DNA of 46,763 bases from Rikenella sp031549665 (GCA_031549665.1 JAVBPJ010000017.1:1-46763); one strand, 5' to 3'. Positions 1 to 7,426 are shown, counted from the first letter of the stretch. A program made the numbers and translations. The notes: generated by a model not told the origin, from the sequence alone.

Positions 1-99
1 CAGAGCGTACAACTCCGCCCCACCGAAAACCAACAAGCCGCCGCTTACGGTGTGTCGAACGACCGTTTGACTCCGTCGATGAGCTCGGTGAACGAATAA
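1..99 (+). CDS. C-terminal fragment of an unidentified protein
   Basis: The first reading frame is open from the window edge and ends at a TAA at 97-99, giving the last 32 residues of a protein that begins outside the window. The tail is polar and ends in SMSSVNE. I do not recognise the family. A short A/T-richer stretch and the hairpin at 181-208 follow, consistent with the end of a transcription unit. Without the upstream sequence no function can be given. Confidence 0.55.
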   Translation, partial: QSVQLRPTENQQAAAYGVSNDRLTPSMSSVNE

Positions 100-180
100 C
101 CAACCCCACCACGCAGACGTGCGTCGTACGTACCAGGTAGAAGACAAGTTATAGGTTACAAGTCGTTTTCTATTCCCCCG

Positions 181-208
181 CGGGCCGAACAGGTAAATGT
201 TCGGCCCG
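181..208. terminator. Hairpin, probable terminator of the leftmost gene
   Basis: A perfect 11-bp inverted repeat (CGGGCCGAACA, 6-nt loop, TGTTCGGCCCG) lies about 80 bp after the stop of the partial gene. It lacks a clean T-run (TACTATTTTCC follows), so terminator function is likely but not certain. Confidence 0.5.
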
Positions 209-298
209 TACTATTTTCCGTGTGCCCGCGGCGGGGACCCTTCGGCTCCCGCGTGCTCGCGGCGAGCTTTTAGGGTTTGTGCTGTTTGTATGCTCTCA

Positions 299-339
299 CT
301 GTCCTCAGGCCGGACTGGCCCCGCGTGCCCGCGGCGGGC
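299..339 (+). repeat. GC-rich 41-bp module (R1), copy A1
   Basis: Begins CTGTCCTCAGGCCGGACTGG and ends with a GCCCGCGGCGGGC-type palindrome. The same module recurs at 372-412, 1352-1396 (minus), 16917-16957, 17664-17704 (minus) and 46180-46218. A shorter relative is at 46083-46112. Confidence 0.8.
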
Positions 340-371
340 GGTTTTTGGTTTGTGCTGTTTGTATGCTCTCA

Positions 372-412
372 CTGTCCTCGGGCCGCGCCGGCCCCGCGTG
401 CCCGCGGCGGGC
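372..412 (+). repeat. GC-rich 41-bp module (R1), copy A2
   Basis: Second copy in island A, differing in the middle (CGGGCCGCGCC instead of CAGGCCGGACT). It lies 31 bp upstream of the cloverleaf element at 444-557 in the same orientation. All full cloverleaf copies in the window show this arrangement. Confidence 0.8.
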
Positions 413-443
413 TTTCTTGAGTTTGTGCGGCTTTCAGCCTGCC

Positions 444-557
444 GGAGTTGCGCGGTACTTGCGTACCTTTCCGTGAGGTGCAGGCTTCCCTCGCCTGAAA
501 ACAAGTTTTCGCTCGGAAGCCTCCCTCACGGAAAATCTACCGATGTTCCGCAACTCC
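444..557 (+). repeat. Cloverleaf palindromic element, copy A (114 bp)
   Basis: Outer stem GGAGTTGCG (444-452) pairs with CGCAACTCC (549-557). Inside are three arms. Arm 1 is GGTAC/GTACC (454-458/463-467). The long central arm is TTTCCGTGAGG/CCTCACGGAAA (468-478/524-534) plus GGCTTCC/GGAAGCC (483-489/515-521), capped by GAAAAC-AA-GTTTTC (497-510). The small arm is ATC/GAT (535-544). Copies B, C and D keep every arm, with compensatory base changes. Confidence 0.85.
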
Positions 558-638
558 TCCTCCGAATAAACCTCTCTGCTACGACTCCAGCGGCAGCCCA
601 AATACTTCACCACAACTTCATGTGGATATCCCACTCGC
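555..638 (+). repeat. Module shared by islands A and D (R5)
   Basis: This ~80-bp stretch directly after the cloverleaf matches 46382-46462 nearly base for base, including CTCTCTGCTACGACTCCAGC and CTTCATGTGGAT. It follows the cloverleaf in the same orientation in both islands but is absent after copies B and C. It is therefore an optional module of the repeat, not part of the core. Confidence 0.75.
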
Positions 639-976
639 CCGAAAGTGAACTTTCGCTCGACCCTCCCATTCTCCCCCAAAGCCTGCGGCTCTTTCCAACG
701 CAGCCGGGGATGAATCCGAAACGCATCTGCCGTCATTTAAAGCCACTCTGCGATCAAATTGGCGCTCGCAAGTCAATGCTGCGATCAATCCCAGAGCGGT
801 GTGTAACTCCGTTTCGCAATTCGGGTAAACGCTTCAGGCATTTTCCCGCCTTCACCGAGCGTACATTTTCCCTGCGTAGGCCCGTTCCAGATTGCAACGC
901 ATTCGTTTTTCCCTACATGCCTTGTAACACTTAATAAGAGGTACCTGCGAAGCGTCGACAAAAAGCACTTTTTCAT

Positions 977-1006
977 TTGCACATTTGAAAAAAGTGCTAC
1001 CTTTGC
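977..1006 (+). promoter_or_regulatory. Promoter of tRNA-Asn
   Basis: A Bacteroidota-type promoter: -33 TTTG at 977-980, 18-nt spacer, -7 box TACCTTTG at 999-1006, ending 14 bp before the tRNA. The -33 box sits between the arms of an inverted repeat, AGCACTTTTTC (965-975) and GAAAAAAGTGCT (988-999), which abuts the -7 box. Confidence 0.7.
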
Positions 1007-1020
1007 ATCCACAAAACCAT

Positions 1021-1094
1021 TCCTTGTTAGCTCAGTTGGTTAGAGCACCTGACTGTTAATCAGGGGGTCCTAGGTTCAAGTCCTAGACAAGGAG
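1021..1094 (+). tRNA. tRNA-Asn (anticodon GTT)
   Basis: A complete cloverleaf. The acceptor stem TCCTTGT (1021-1027) pairs with ACAAGGA (1087-1093), with discriminator G at 1094. The D-loop GCTCAGTTGGTTAGAGC, anticodon loop CTGTTAATC with GTT, and T-arm CTAGGTTCAAGTCCTAG are all present. The 3' CCA is not encoded. It is flanked by its own promoter and a strong terminator, so it is a single-gene unit between two repeat islands. Confidence 0.97.
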
Positions 1095-1098
1095 CCCG

Positions 1099-1131
1099 AA
1101 CGCCCGTAGAGAAATCTACGGGCGTTTTTCT
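1099..1131 (+). terminator. Rho-independent terminator of tRNA-Asn
   Basis: CGCCCGTAGA-GAAA-TCTACGGGCG (1101-1124) is a perfect 10-bp stem with a GAAA tetraloop, followed by TTTTTCTTT. It begins seven bases after the tRNA. Confidence 0.9.
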
Positions 1132-1198
1132 TTGGCGTGAAGTTCCATACGTCCTACTTGAAGCGCAAAAGTTGCAGTGGGTGGTTTTGTTTGGCGCA

Positions 1199-1313
1199 GG
1201 AGTTGCGAGACATCGGCAGATTTTCCGTGAGGGAGGCTTCCGAGCGAAAACTTGTTTTCAGGCGAGGGAAGCCTGCGCCTCACGGAAAGGTACGGAACGT
1301 ACCGCGCAACTCC
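1199..1313 (-). repeat. Cloverleaf palindromic element, copy B (115 bp)
   Basis: Read on the minus strand it matches copy A closely: outer stem GGAGTTGCG/CGCAACTCC, arm GGTACG-TTC-CGTACC, central arm TTTCCGTGAGG/CCTCACGGAAA with tip GAAAAC/GTTTTC, and small arm ATC-TGCC-GAT. Its small-arm loop and first arm are closer to copies C and D, so it is intermediate. Confidence 0.85.
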
Positions 1314-1351
1314 GACAAGAACAACAAACCCAGCCGCACAAACACCCAAAA

Positions 1352-1396
1352 GCCCGCCCACCGCGGGCACGCGGGGCCAGTCCGGCCTGAGGACAG
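1352..1396 (-). repeat. GC-rich 41-bp module (R1), copy B
   Basis: Minus-strand copy with a four-base insertion in the terminal palindrome. On the minus strand it precedes cloverleaf copy B by 38 bp, the same order and orientation as in islands A, C and D. Confidence 0.8.
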
Positions 1397-1560
1397 TTGG
1401 AGACAAATCCAGCACAAGACTAAAAGAATCCCCAGAGACGGTTAAAAATCAGGATAAAAGACCCGAAGGGTCCCTGAGCGCAGTTAGAGCAAACTCCAAT
1501 AAAAGAGCCGAAGGCCCCGGTCCGAGGACGGTTGGAGAAAACTCGAACAAGTCCAACGAA

Positions 1561-1595
1561 AAGTCTAAGGCCCGCATCTTGCGGGCCTTAGACTT
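1561..1595. terminator. Long hairpin, terminator of the GT2 gene
   Basis: A perfect 15-bp inverted repeat (AAGTCTAAGGCCCGC, loop ATCTT, GCGGGCCTTAGACTT) about 50 bp beyond the stop of the minus-strand glycosyltransferase gene. AAG/CTT ends flank it on both sides, so it could act bidirectionally. Confidence 0.75.
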
Positions 1596-1644
1596 GTATA
1601 AGGTAAAGAAAACAGTGCGGAGATATTCCCTGCGTACGGCGGCA

Positions 1645-2592
1645 TTACAGCACCTCGTCGATCAGGTATTGGTTGCGGTCGGAGGACGAGCGGTTGATCA
1701 TTTCGCCGAGGAATCCGGCCAGGAAAGTTTGCGCCCCCAGCACCACGGTCAGCAGGGCGATGTAGAAGAGCGGTTGGTCGGTAACTCCGCGGACGGGCAG
1801 TCCCTGTCCCTGGAGGTAGAGTTTTTCGGCGATCAGGTAGATGGCGATGACCGTTCCGATGAGGAACATGGCCGTGCCGATGCCGCCGAACAGGTACATG
1901 GGTCGTCGGCCGAACTTGGTCATGAACATGACCGAGAGCAGGTCGATATAGCCTTTGATCATCCGTTCCCAGCCATATTTAGAGTGTCCGAACTGGCGTG
2001 CGCGGTGTTCGACCGCTTTTTCGCCGATGCGTTTGAATCCCGCTTTTTTGGCCAGGATGGGGATGTAGCGGTGCATTTCGCCGTAGACCTCGATGCTTTT
2101 GACCACCTTGTTCCGGTAGGCTTTCAGTCCGCAGTTAAAGTCGTGGAGCTTGATTCCCGACACGCAGCGTGCCGTGGCGTTGAAGAACTTGCTCGGCAGG
2201 GTTTTTCCCAGCGGGTCGTGGCGTTGTTCTTTCCAGCCCGAGACCAGGTCGTACCCCTGTTCGGTGATCATCCGGTAGAGCTCGGGGATTTCGTCGGGCG
2301 AGTCCTGCAGGTCGGCGTCCATGGTGATGACCACCTGGCCTTGGGCGGCTTCGAATCCGCAGAACAGGGCCGCCGATTTGCCGTAGTTGCGGCGGAAACG
2401 GATGGCCCGAATGGCCGGATAGGTCGTTTTCAGTTGGTTGACCACCTGCCAGGAGGAGTCGGTCGATCCGTCGTCCACGAACAGGACCTCGTAGCTGAAC
2501 CGGTGGGTTTGCATCACCCGGTCGATCCACTCCATCAGGGGCGGAAGCGACTCTTCTTCGTTGTAGAGCGGGATGACTAATGAGATGTCCAT
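1645..2592 (-). CDS. GT2 family glycosyltransferase (DPM1/GtrB-like) with two C-terminal membrane segments
   Basis: A 315-residue membrane-anchored family 2 glycosyltransferase. The N-terminal GT-A fold starts with ISLVIPLYNEEES. DDGSTD is near residue 40 and the metal/nucleotide-binding D92-A-D94 lies in MDADLQD. The conserved GLKAYR region is near 180. Two hydrophobic helices follow at about 226-254 and 265-290. This architecture is typical of enzymes that charge polyprenyl phosphate with a sugar (dolichol-phosphate mannose synthase, GtrB, ArnC). The substrate cannot be read from sequence. The gene starts 7 bp after the DUF4199 gene, a pairing I regard as common in Bacteroidota, and is the last gene of its unit. 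Confidence 0.9.
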   Translation of the reverse strand: MDISLVIPLYNEEESLPPLMEWIDRVMQTHRFSYEVLFVDDGSTDSSWQVVNQLKTTYPAIRAIRFRRNYGKSAALFCGFEAAQGQVVITMDADLQDSPDEIPELYRMITEQGYDLVSGWKEQRHDPLGKTLPSKFFNATARCVSGIKLHDFNCGLKAYRNKVVKSIEVYGEMHRYIPILAKKAGFKRIGEKAVEHRARQFGHSKYGWERMIKGYIDLLSVMFMTKFGRRPMYLFGGIGTAMFLIGTVIAIYLIAEKLYLQGQGLPVRGVTDQPLFYIALLTVVLGAQTFLAGFLGEMINRSSSDRNQYLIDEVL

Positions 2593-2599
2593 GGGGCGA

Positions 2600-3169
2600 T
2601 TACTCTTCGGGGAGGGTGGTTGGCAGGGCCGAGGCCGGTTTTTTCAGCAGGGCCGAGGTAACCAGGGCCACCAGTCCGCCGCTGAACATCATTCCGAAGC
2701 CGTTCATCAGGATCAGGGCCAGGGGGCTGCTCATCGAGTCCTGCATTTTATGCATCATTTCGAGCTGCTGGGCGGTCGGCGGGGTGGGCATTTTATCGAT
2801 TTGCGCCTGCGTGGCCGTCTCCATCAGGTTCCGGTAAAATTCGGGATCGACAAAGTGGTGCATCACCACGTCGACCAGTCCGGTGAGCAGGCCGGCAAAA
2901 AGGCTGAGGATCATCGAAAAGGCAAAGGCGTTTCCGTAGGTGAATCCGCGGGGGTGTCCGGCGTACAGGGGGGCTACCCGCCGTCCGTACCGCATAAATA
3001 CGAAACCGAGAATCAGAATTTGAAGGACGAAAATGACGCTCTTCAGCAGGAATCCCTCGATCGGTTTTCCGTAGAGGTAAGAGATCAGGATGATCAGCAC
3101 GAAGAGCAGGCCCATTACGAGGGCGCCCTGAAGCAGTTCGTTCCAATAGGTGCGTTTGTCGAATTCCAT
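2600..3169 (-). CDS. DUF4199 domain membrane protein
   Basis: A 189-residue integral membrane protein. Hydrophobic helices lie near residues 14-32, 42-60, 78-104 and 150-172, with a polar Met/Gln-rich loop between the last two. The pattern and the Bacteroidota setting match DUF4199, a family of unknown function. It lies immediately upstream of the GT2 glycosyltransferase (7-bp gap), so they are probably co-transcribed. A good -7 box on the minus strand (TACCTTTG, 3195-3188) lies just before its start, so this pair may have its own promoter apart from the TsaC-like gene. Confidence 0.8.
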   Translation of the reverse strand: MEFDKRTYWNELLQGALVMGLLFVLIILISYLYGKPIEGFLLKSVIFVLQILILGFVFMRYGRRVAPLYAGHPRGFTYGNAFAFSMILSLFAGLLTGLVDVVMHHFVDPEFYRNLMETATQAQIDKMPTPPTAQQLEMMHKMQDSMSSPLALILMNGFGMMFSGGLVALVTSALLKKPASALPTTLPEE

Positions 3170-3199
3170 GGCAGGTTAATTTTGGGACAAAGGTAGGGA

Positions 3200-3805
3200 T
3201 TATTCGCCGAAAGACCCGGCGCCGGGACGAATCAGCAGGGGTTCGCCGCTGGTCAGGTCGACCAGGGTCGAGGGGACGGTGTGTCCGATCCCGCCGTCGA
3301 CCACGGCATCGAGCTGGGTGTAGTGTTCGTGCAGCAGTTCGGGGTGGGTGATCGTTTCGGGATCGACCCCTTCGGGCAGGTGTACCGAGGTGGAGACCAT
3401 CGGGCATCCGAGTTCCTGGATCAGCGCTTGGACAATGGCGTTGTCGGGGATCCGCACGCCGACGGTGCGCCGTCCCACCATGATTTTTTCGGCAATGCGC
3501 GACGAGGCGGGCAGGATAAAAGTGAAAGGGCCTGGCAAGCTGTTCTTTAGCGTGCGGAAGCTCTGGTTGTCGATGCGTGCATATTCCGAGGCCATCGACA
3601 GGTCGCTGCACACGATCGACATTTCGGCTTCGGCTTTTCCTCGCAGTATCCGCAGCCGCTCGATTGCTTTGGGTTGTTCGATCGAACAGCCCAAAGCGTA
3701 GAGGGTGTCGGTCGGGTAGGCGATCACTCCGCCGTCGCGCAGCAGGGCGACCACCTGACGGACAGTGCGTTCGTTGGGGTTTTCGGAATAGAGTTTAATC
3801 AGCAT
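3200..3805 (-). CDS. Sua5/YciO/YrdC family protein (YciO-like, putative L-threonylcarbamoyladenylate synthase)
   Basis: A 201-residue YrdC-fold protein. It has the YPTDTLYALGCSI substrate loop near residue 30, RGKAEAEMSIVCSDLS, GPFTFILPAS, VGVRIPDN and STSVHLP, and ends with VDLTSGEPLLIRPGAG. Family members form threonylcarbamoyl-AMP for the t6A37 tRNA modification. The sequence is closer to the YciO branch than to canonical TsaC, and the usual K-x-R element is replaced by GKAEAE. Activity on threonylcarbamoyl-AMP is therefore likely but unproven. It lies 30 bp downstream of the GH101 gene on the same strand. Confidence 0.85.
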   Translation of the reverse strand: MLIKLYSENPNERTVRQVVALLRDGGVIAYPTDTLYALGCSIEQPKAIERLRILRGKAEAEMSIVCSDLSMASEYARIDNQSFRTLKNSLPGPFTFILPASSRIAEKIMVGRRTVGVRIPDNAIVQALIQELGCPMVSTSVHLPEGVDPETITHPELLHEHYTQLDAVVDGGIGHTVPSTLVDLTSGEPLLIRPGAGSFGE

Positions 3806-3835
3806 GGGCCGGTGGGTTAGGGCGGGGTGAAAGGG

Positions 3836-6800
3836 TTATGGGAGGTAGATGCCGAAATCGTCGATCACCAGCATGTCGTTGCCCGACCGGAGGATGGCTA
3901 TGTAGTAGTCGTCGGCATCGGGGGTGAACACGCCGTCGAGGGTGCCGCGCCCGTTGAGGGGTTCGCTCAACAGCGTTTTTCCCGTTGTGAGCGATTTCAC
4001 CACCACGCGGTAGGCTCCCGCCGTGGGGGCGTTGTATTCAAAGCGCAGCCCGTAGGTGGTTCCCTGCTTGAAACTGAGCAGCGAGGGCATGGTCCGCAGA
4101 ATCTCGCCGCGGCCCTCGTTCAGGGTTTTGAACGACCAGTTTCCGTTGATCACATCGCCCGCGGTGTAGGGATCGTGCCGTTCCGAAAGGTGGGTGGTGC
4201 AGCTCGACGGACGGGAGAGCATGAAGGGACCCCATCCGAAATCGACGTGTTCAAAATCCTGGTAGTAGAGGTAGCCCTCCTTTTGGCAGCGGGTGATCTC
4301 CATCAGCCGCACGTCGTCCCATGCCACGCGGGCGGTGTCGGACGGAGTGGCGGAGGCATTCAGCCAGATCAGGGCCGTTCCGTCGGCCCCCTGCGGCAGG
4401 GTGAACTCCACGCGGAGCCGCTGGTAGCGGGTGCGCCGTTTGTCGGTGTTCTCGACAAAGGTGTTGATCGAAGTTTCGGCGATCGAACTTTCGACCGTCG
4501 GCCCGCCATAATTGCCTACTCCCAGGGTGGCGGGACGGATGCCGTCGATTTGCACCCAGGCCGTCAGGCTGTAGCTTTGGCCGGGTTTGAGTCCGCCGAT
4601 GGTTTGCTGAACTCCGGTTTGCGCCTTGCCCCCGAGCGACAGGTAGGATTGGCCGTAGGGCGTTACGTCGAAATGGACGCCACGCGCGTTGCCGGCAGGT
4701 TTCCAGGCGGCTGTCGAGCGGCTGTCGAAACCCATGTCCTTTACGGGACTGGCGTAGCTCCAGTCGGCGGGAAGCAGGGGGGCCGGAGCCGCCTTGTACA
4801 GGACGTAGGGAACGCCCGCTTCGGCGGTCAGGGTTACCTGTCCGTTGCGGACGGCCACCGCGCCGAGCGCCTGGCGGCCTCGGTCGGTCAGTTTATACAG
4901 CAACACCCGCCGGGCGCCGCTCCAACTTTTGGGCAGCGACCAGGTGGAGCTGCCGCCCTCGACGTTGTAGTGGAGAATTTTGCTCTCGGAGGCCGGATCC
5001 CAGGGTATGAACAGGCGTTTCCCCTCGACGAAAATGGGATTTCCGTCCTTGTACAGGGTGGTGATTCCATTGGCCCGCCGGGTCTCCACGCCGTCCCGGA
5101 AGCGCGCCTGGGCGGCGTCGCGGTAGAGGAGCGGGTGGTGCATCAGGTAGCGCAGGGGCAGTTGCTTGGTGTAGAAATTTTTGAGAGCGAGGTTCATGTC
5201 GCGGCCGCTTTGCCAGCCCTCGAATCCGATGTCGGCCCCGCGCCCGTAGCCGCCCAGCAGCAGCGAGTCGTAGGCGAAACCGTCCTTGCGGGTGCCGTGG
5301 ACAAAACGCGACACGATGCTCTTCGAATCGGGGTGGTAGTGTATCCATGTGCCGTAGCGGTTGAACACGCCCGGGTCTTCGGTCCAGATGGTCCAGCCGC
5401 GCTCGTTGAAGAGTTTGGCGGTTTTCCAGGCCAGGAAGCGGTGTTCGCGGTAGGTGTCCAGGTAGATGAACGAGAGTTCGGGCAGGTCGCTCTTCATGGC
5501 GTCGAGCCGGGCCTGGAACGTGCCGTTCAGGTGGTCGACCTCCTTATTGATGAGGTACGACTTGTCGAGCCACGTCCAGCCCGGAATCCGGGTAACGATC
5601 GTGTCGTTGAAGGCGTGGGCCTCGGGATACGACTCGCTGTGGTTGATGTGCACCCCCACGCGGGCGTTGTATTTCAACCCTTCGTGGATCAGGGTCTTCA
5701 GGTCGGCGAGTCCTCCCGCGCGGGTGTTGTAGTTGCCGGCATAGTCGGGGTGGGCGCTGTCGTGTCCCTGCGACTGGTAGCCTTTGAGTTCGATCATCTG
5801 GCCGAACCCGTCGGTCAGGTAGTACACCTTTTTCAGGTTATCCAACTGGCGCAGGAAAGGGTACTGCCCCTCGCTGGCAAAGTTCATGTTGATGGTGATG
5901 TTGGCGTTGCGCACCCATTCGGCCCCGTAGGGAGTGGGGTACTGTTCGGCCAGTGCGACCGCCCCGTCTTGCCAGTCGACCCGGTTGTCCTGATTGCGGT
6001 CGTCGGCGAAGATAACGCTCTCCCAAGGGAGTTCGGTAACCTCGTCCCCCAGCCCACGGTAGATCCACTCGTTCGATCCCAGCGCGGTTTCGTCCGCCGA
6101 ACGCTGAAAGAGGAACTGCTTGCTTTCGTACATCGAATTATTGTCCATCGACACGGCCACGCGGCTGTCGTTCAGCACCGCAATGGCGGCCGTACGGACC
6201 ACCGTGTCGGGTGTTGCGCGGTTCAGGGGGAAGAAACCGTCGCCCCCCTCGCCCCAGGCTACCGTCAGGGCAGCGGTTTCGGCGCGGTTCGACAGGCTCA
6301 CCAGCGTGGGATCGCCCCACGCAAGGGTTTTTACTTTGATCGAATCTTCCTTGATGTTCAGCACCTTGCGGGTAAATACATTCCCTTCCACACGGCACTC
6401 AACCTCCATTTCGACCCCGATTTCGGGAACTGTTACCAGGTAGCGAAGCAGGTCTTTGGCGGTGCCGGTGGTGCGCGAACGCACGTTGTAGCGCTGGCCG
6501 TTGACCAGGATCCACGGCGAAAGCGACGCCGCGCCCGACAGGGTGTCCCCCTTGTAAATGTACCGGAAGGGAGTGGGGTGCGGGCCGTAGAGGTTCACCA
6601 CCAGATCGCCCCCGTCGAGGGTGTGCGGCGCACTCATGTTCAGCAGCCGTTCGGGGGTGAGGTTCTGATTGCGGTAGGCGATGTCGCTGATTGCCGCATC
6701 GCCCCCGCGGAACACGCGGAAGCCGTAGTGTCCGGCTTCCGACCCGGCGGCGAAGGCGGGCAGTACGGTTTGGGCGATTTTTTCGCCGTCGATCCGCACG

Positions 6801-7294
6801 GTCAGCTCCTGCCCGATGCAGTCTATCCGGATGCGGCGCGGGTACTCCTTATAGAGTTTGGCGATGTCGTTGGCGATGCGTGTGCGGCCCTTGGGGGTTT
6901 CAATGAACCAGGGGGCGTAGCCGAAATTGTCGGAGATGTTGTCGCAACCGACGTAGACCCACGAACTGTCCGACAGGTAGCGCACCACGGCGCCCACCTG
7001 GGCCAATTCGTTGTGGGGCGTAACGGTGAATTCGAGCGAGCAGTCGCGGTAGCGGGCCGAGGCGGTGTCGATCACCAGCATGTCGGATTGCGACCACAGG
7101 TCGAGTCCCGTTTTCGTAACGATCGCGCTGCTTTCGGCGCGGGAGGTGAGGACTACCCGCCCGCCCCCCTGCTGGGGGCGAACGGGCCGGATCGACCGCT
7201 CGATGTATGAGATTTTCCAACCCGCCGACGGGGTGGTTTCGGCGTAACAGGCGCCGGCAAAAAACAGGAGGCAGAAAAAGGGGAGTCTCTTCAT
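3836..7294 (-). CDS. Secreted GH101 endo-alpha-N-acetylgalactosaminidase
   Basis: A 1152-residue secreted glycosidase that releases core-1 (Gal-beta1,3-GalNAc) O-glycans from Ser/Thr of mucins. A signal peptide spans residues 1-19, followed by a beta-rich module (20-210) and a galactose-mutarotase-like domain (215-480). The (beta/alpha)8 catalytic domain (480-760) contains YYLTDGFGQ, GYQSQGHDSAHPDY and VGVHINHSESYPEAHAF. By family logic the nucleophile is D613 (YLDTY) and the acid/base E639 (TEDP). C-terminal carbohydrate-binding-like modules follow from about 850. I chose the ATG at 7292-7294 because it starts the signal peptide. An upstream 87-residue extension overlaps the divergent mce promoter and gene. 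A weak -7 box (TATATTTA, minus, 7336-7329) lies ahead. Confidence 0.93.
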   Translation of the reverse strand: MKRLPFFCLLFFAGACYAETTPSAGWKISYIERSIRPVRPQQGGGRVVLTSRAESSAIVTKTGLDLWSQSDMLVIDTASARYRDCSLEFTVTPHNELAQVGAVVRYLSDSSWVYVGCDNISDNFGYAPWFIETPKGRTRIANDIAKLYKEYPRRIRIDCIGQELTVRIDGEKIAQTVLPAFAAGSEAGHYGFRVFRGGDAAISDIAYRNQNLTPERLLNMSAPHTLDGGDLVVNLYGPHPTPFRYIYKGDTLSGAASLSPWILVNGQRYNVRSRTTGTAKDLLRYLVTVPEIGVEMEVECRVEGNVFTRKVLNIKEDSIKVKTLAWGDPTLVSLSNRAETAALTVAWGEGGDGFFPLNRATPDTVVRTAAIAVLNDSRVAVSMDNNSMYESKQFLFQRSADETALGSNEWIYRGLGDEVTELPWESVIFADDRNQDNRVDWQDGAVALAEQYPTPYGAEWVRNANITINMNFASEGQYPFLRQLDNLKKVYYLTDGFGQMIELKGYQSQGHDSAHPDYAGNYNTRAGGLADLKTLIHEGLKYNARVGVHINHSESYPEAHAFNDTIVTRIPGWTWLDKSYLINKEVDHLNGTFQARLDAMKSDLPELSFIYLDTYREHRFLAWKTAKLFNERGWTIWTEDPGVFNRYGTWIHYHPDSKSIVSRFVHGTRKDGFAYDSLLLGGYGRGADIGFEGWQSGRDMNLALKNFYTKQLPLRYLMHHPLLYRDAAQARFRDGVETRRANGITTLYKDGNPIFVEGKRLFIPWDPASESKILHYNVEGGSSTWSLPKSWSGARRVLLYKLTDRGRQALGAVAVRNGQVTLTAEAGVPYVLYKAAPAPLLPADWSYASPVKDMGFDSRSTAAWKPAGNARGVHFDVTPYGQSYLSLGGKAQTGVQQTIGGLKPGQSYSLTAWVQIDGIRPATLGVGNYGGPTVESSIAETSINTFVENTDKRRTRYQRLRVEFTLPQGADGTALIWLNASATPSDTARVAWDDVRLMEITRCQKEGYLYYQDFEHVDFGWGPFMLSRPSSCTTHLSERHDPYTAGDVINGNWSFKTLNEGRGEILRTMPSLLSFKQGTTYGLRFEYNAPTAGAYRVVVKSLTTGKTLLSEPLNGRGTLDGVFTPDADDYYIAILRSGNDMLVIDDFGIYLP

Positions 7295-7394
7295 CGAAAA
7301 AACGGTTTTAGAAAAACTAATCAGCCCGTAAATATACGATTTTCTTTGTTGTGTGCCGGTGAAAGGGGAAGCCCAAAAAAATGCGTCGGAATGG

Positions 7395-7426
7395 TTTGTT
7401 ATTTCAGTAACAAGTAAGTAACTTTG
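7395..7426 (+). promoter_or_regulatory. Promoter of the methylmalonyl-CoA epimerase/decarboxylase operon
   Basis: -33 TTTG (7395-7398), 20-nt spacer, -7 TAACTTTG (7419-7426), followed by a leader of about 65 nt to the mce ATG. The spacer carries partly palindromic GTTATTTCAGTAAC and GTAAG sequences that could bind a regulator. Confidence 0.7.

Larger units (their letters stand above)
100..1020. other. Gene-free repeat island A
   Basis: I see no convincing gene here. ORFs in this stretch have Pro/Arg-rich translations and arise from GC-rich repeats. In order it holds a hairpin (181-208), two copies of the 41-bp GC-rich module (299-339, 372-412), a full cloverleaf element (444-557) and an ~80-bp module shared with island D (555-638). 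After these comes a diverged stretch (about 640-830) resembling the reverse complement of part of island C (about 17400-17580). The tRNA-Asn promoter lies at its right end. Confidence 0.7.
1132..1644. other. Gene-free repeat island B
   Basis: No convincing gene is visible. The island holds a reverse-oriented cloverleaf element (1199-1313) and its associated 41-bp module (1352-1396). It also holds a motif near 1461-1493 (around GACCCGAAGGGTC and GAGCGCAGTTAGAGC) that recurs in reverse complement at 46120-46155 in island D. It ends with the hairpin at 1561-1595. Confidence 0.7.

Noticed and set aside
444..557. Cloverleaf element as an integron attC site
   Set aside because: attC sites start with an RYYYAAC-type and end with a GTTRRRY-type core. 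Here the ends are GGAGTTGC and GCAACTCC, the opposite polarity, and no integrase or cassette arrays are seen.
197..934. A 245-codon frame in repeat island A with Cys/Arg/Pro-rich repeats
   Set aside because: The apparent peptide repeats come from the 41-bp module and cloverleaf DNA repeats. The same DNA is read in different frames and strands in other islands, with no preserved protein.
1188..1206. TTTGGCGCAGGAGTTGCG at the edge of cloverleaf copy B resembles a sigma-54 promoter
   Set aside because: The -24 core has CGC instead of CAC, the site is inside a repeat with no gene to drive, and the other cloverleaf copies lack it.
3827..7210. A 1127-codon open frame on the plus strand opposite the GH101 gene
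   Set aside because: It is the antisense shadow of a GC-rich gene with strong third-position bias. The minus strand has a clear signal peptide, domains and catalytic motifs, while the plus translation is low-complexity Gly/Val/Arg-rich.
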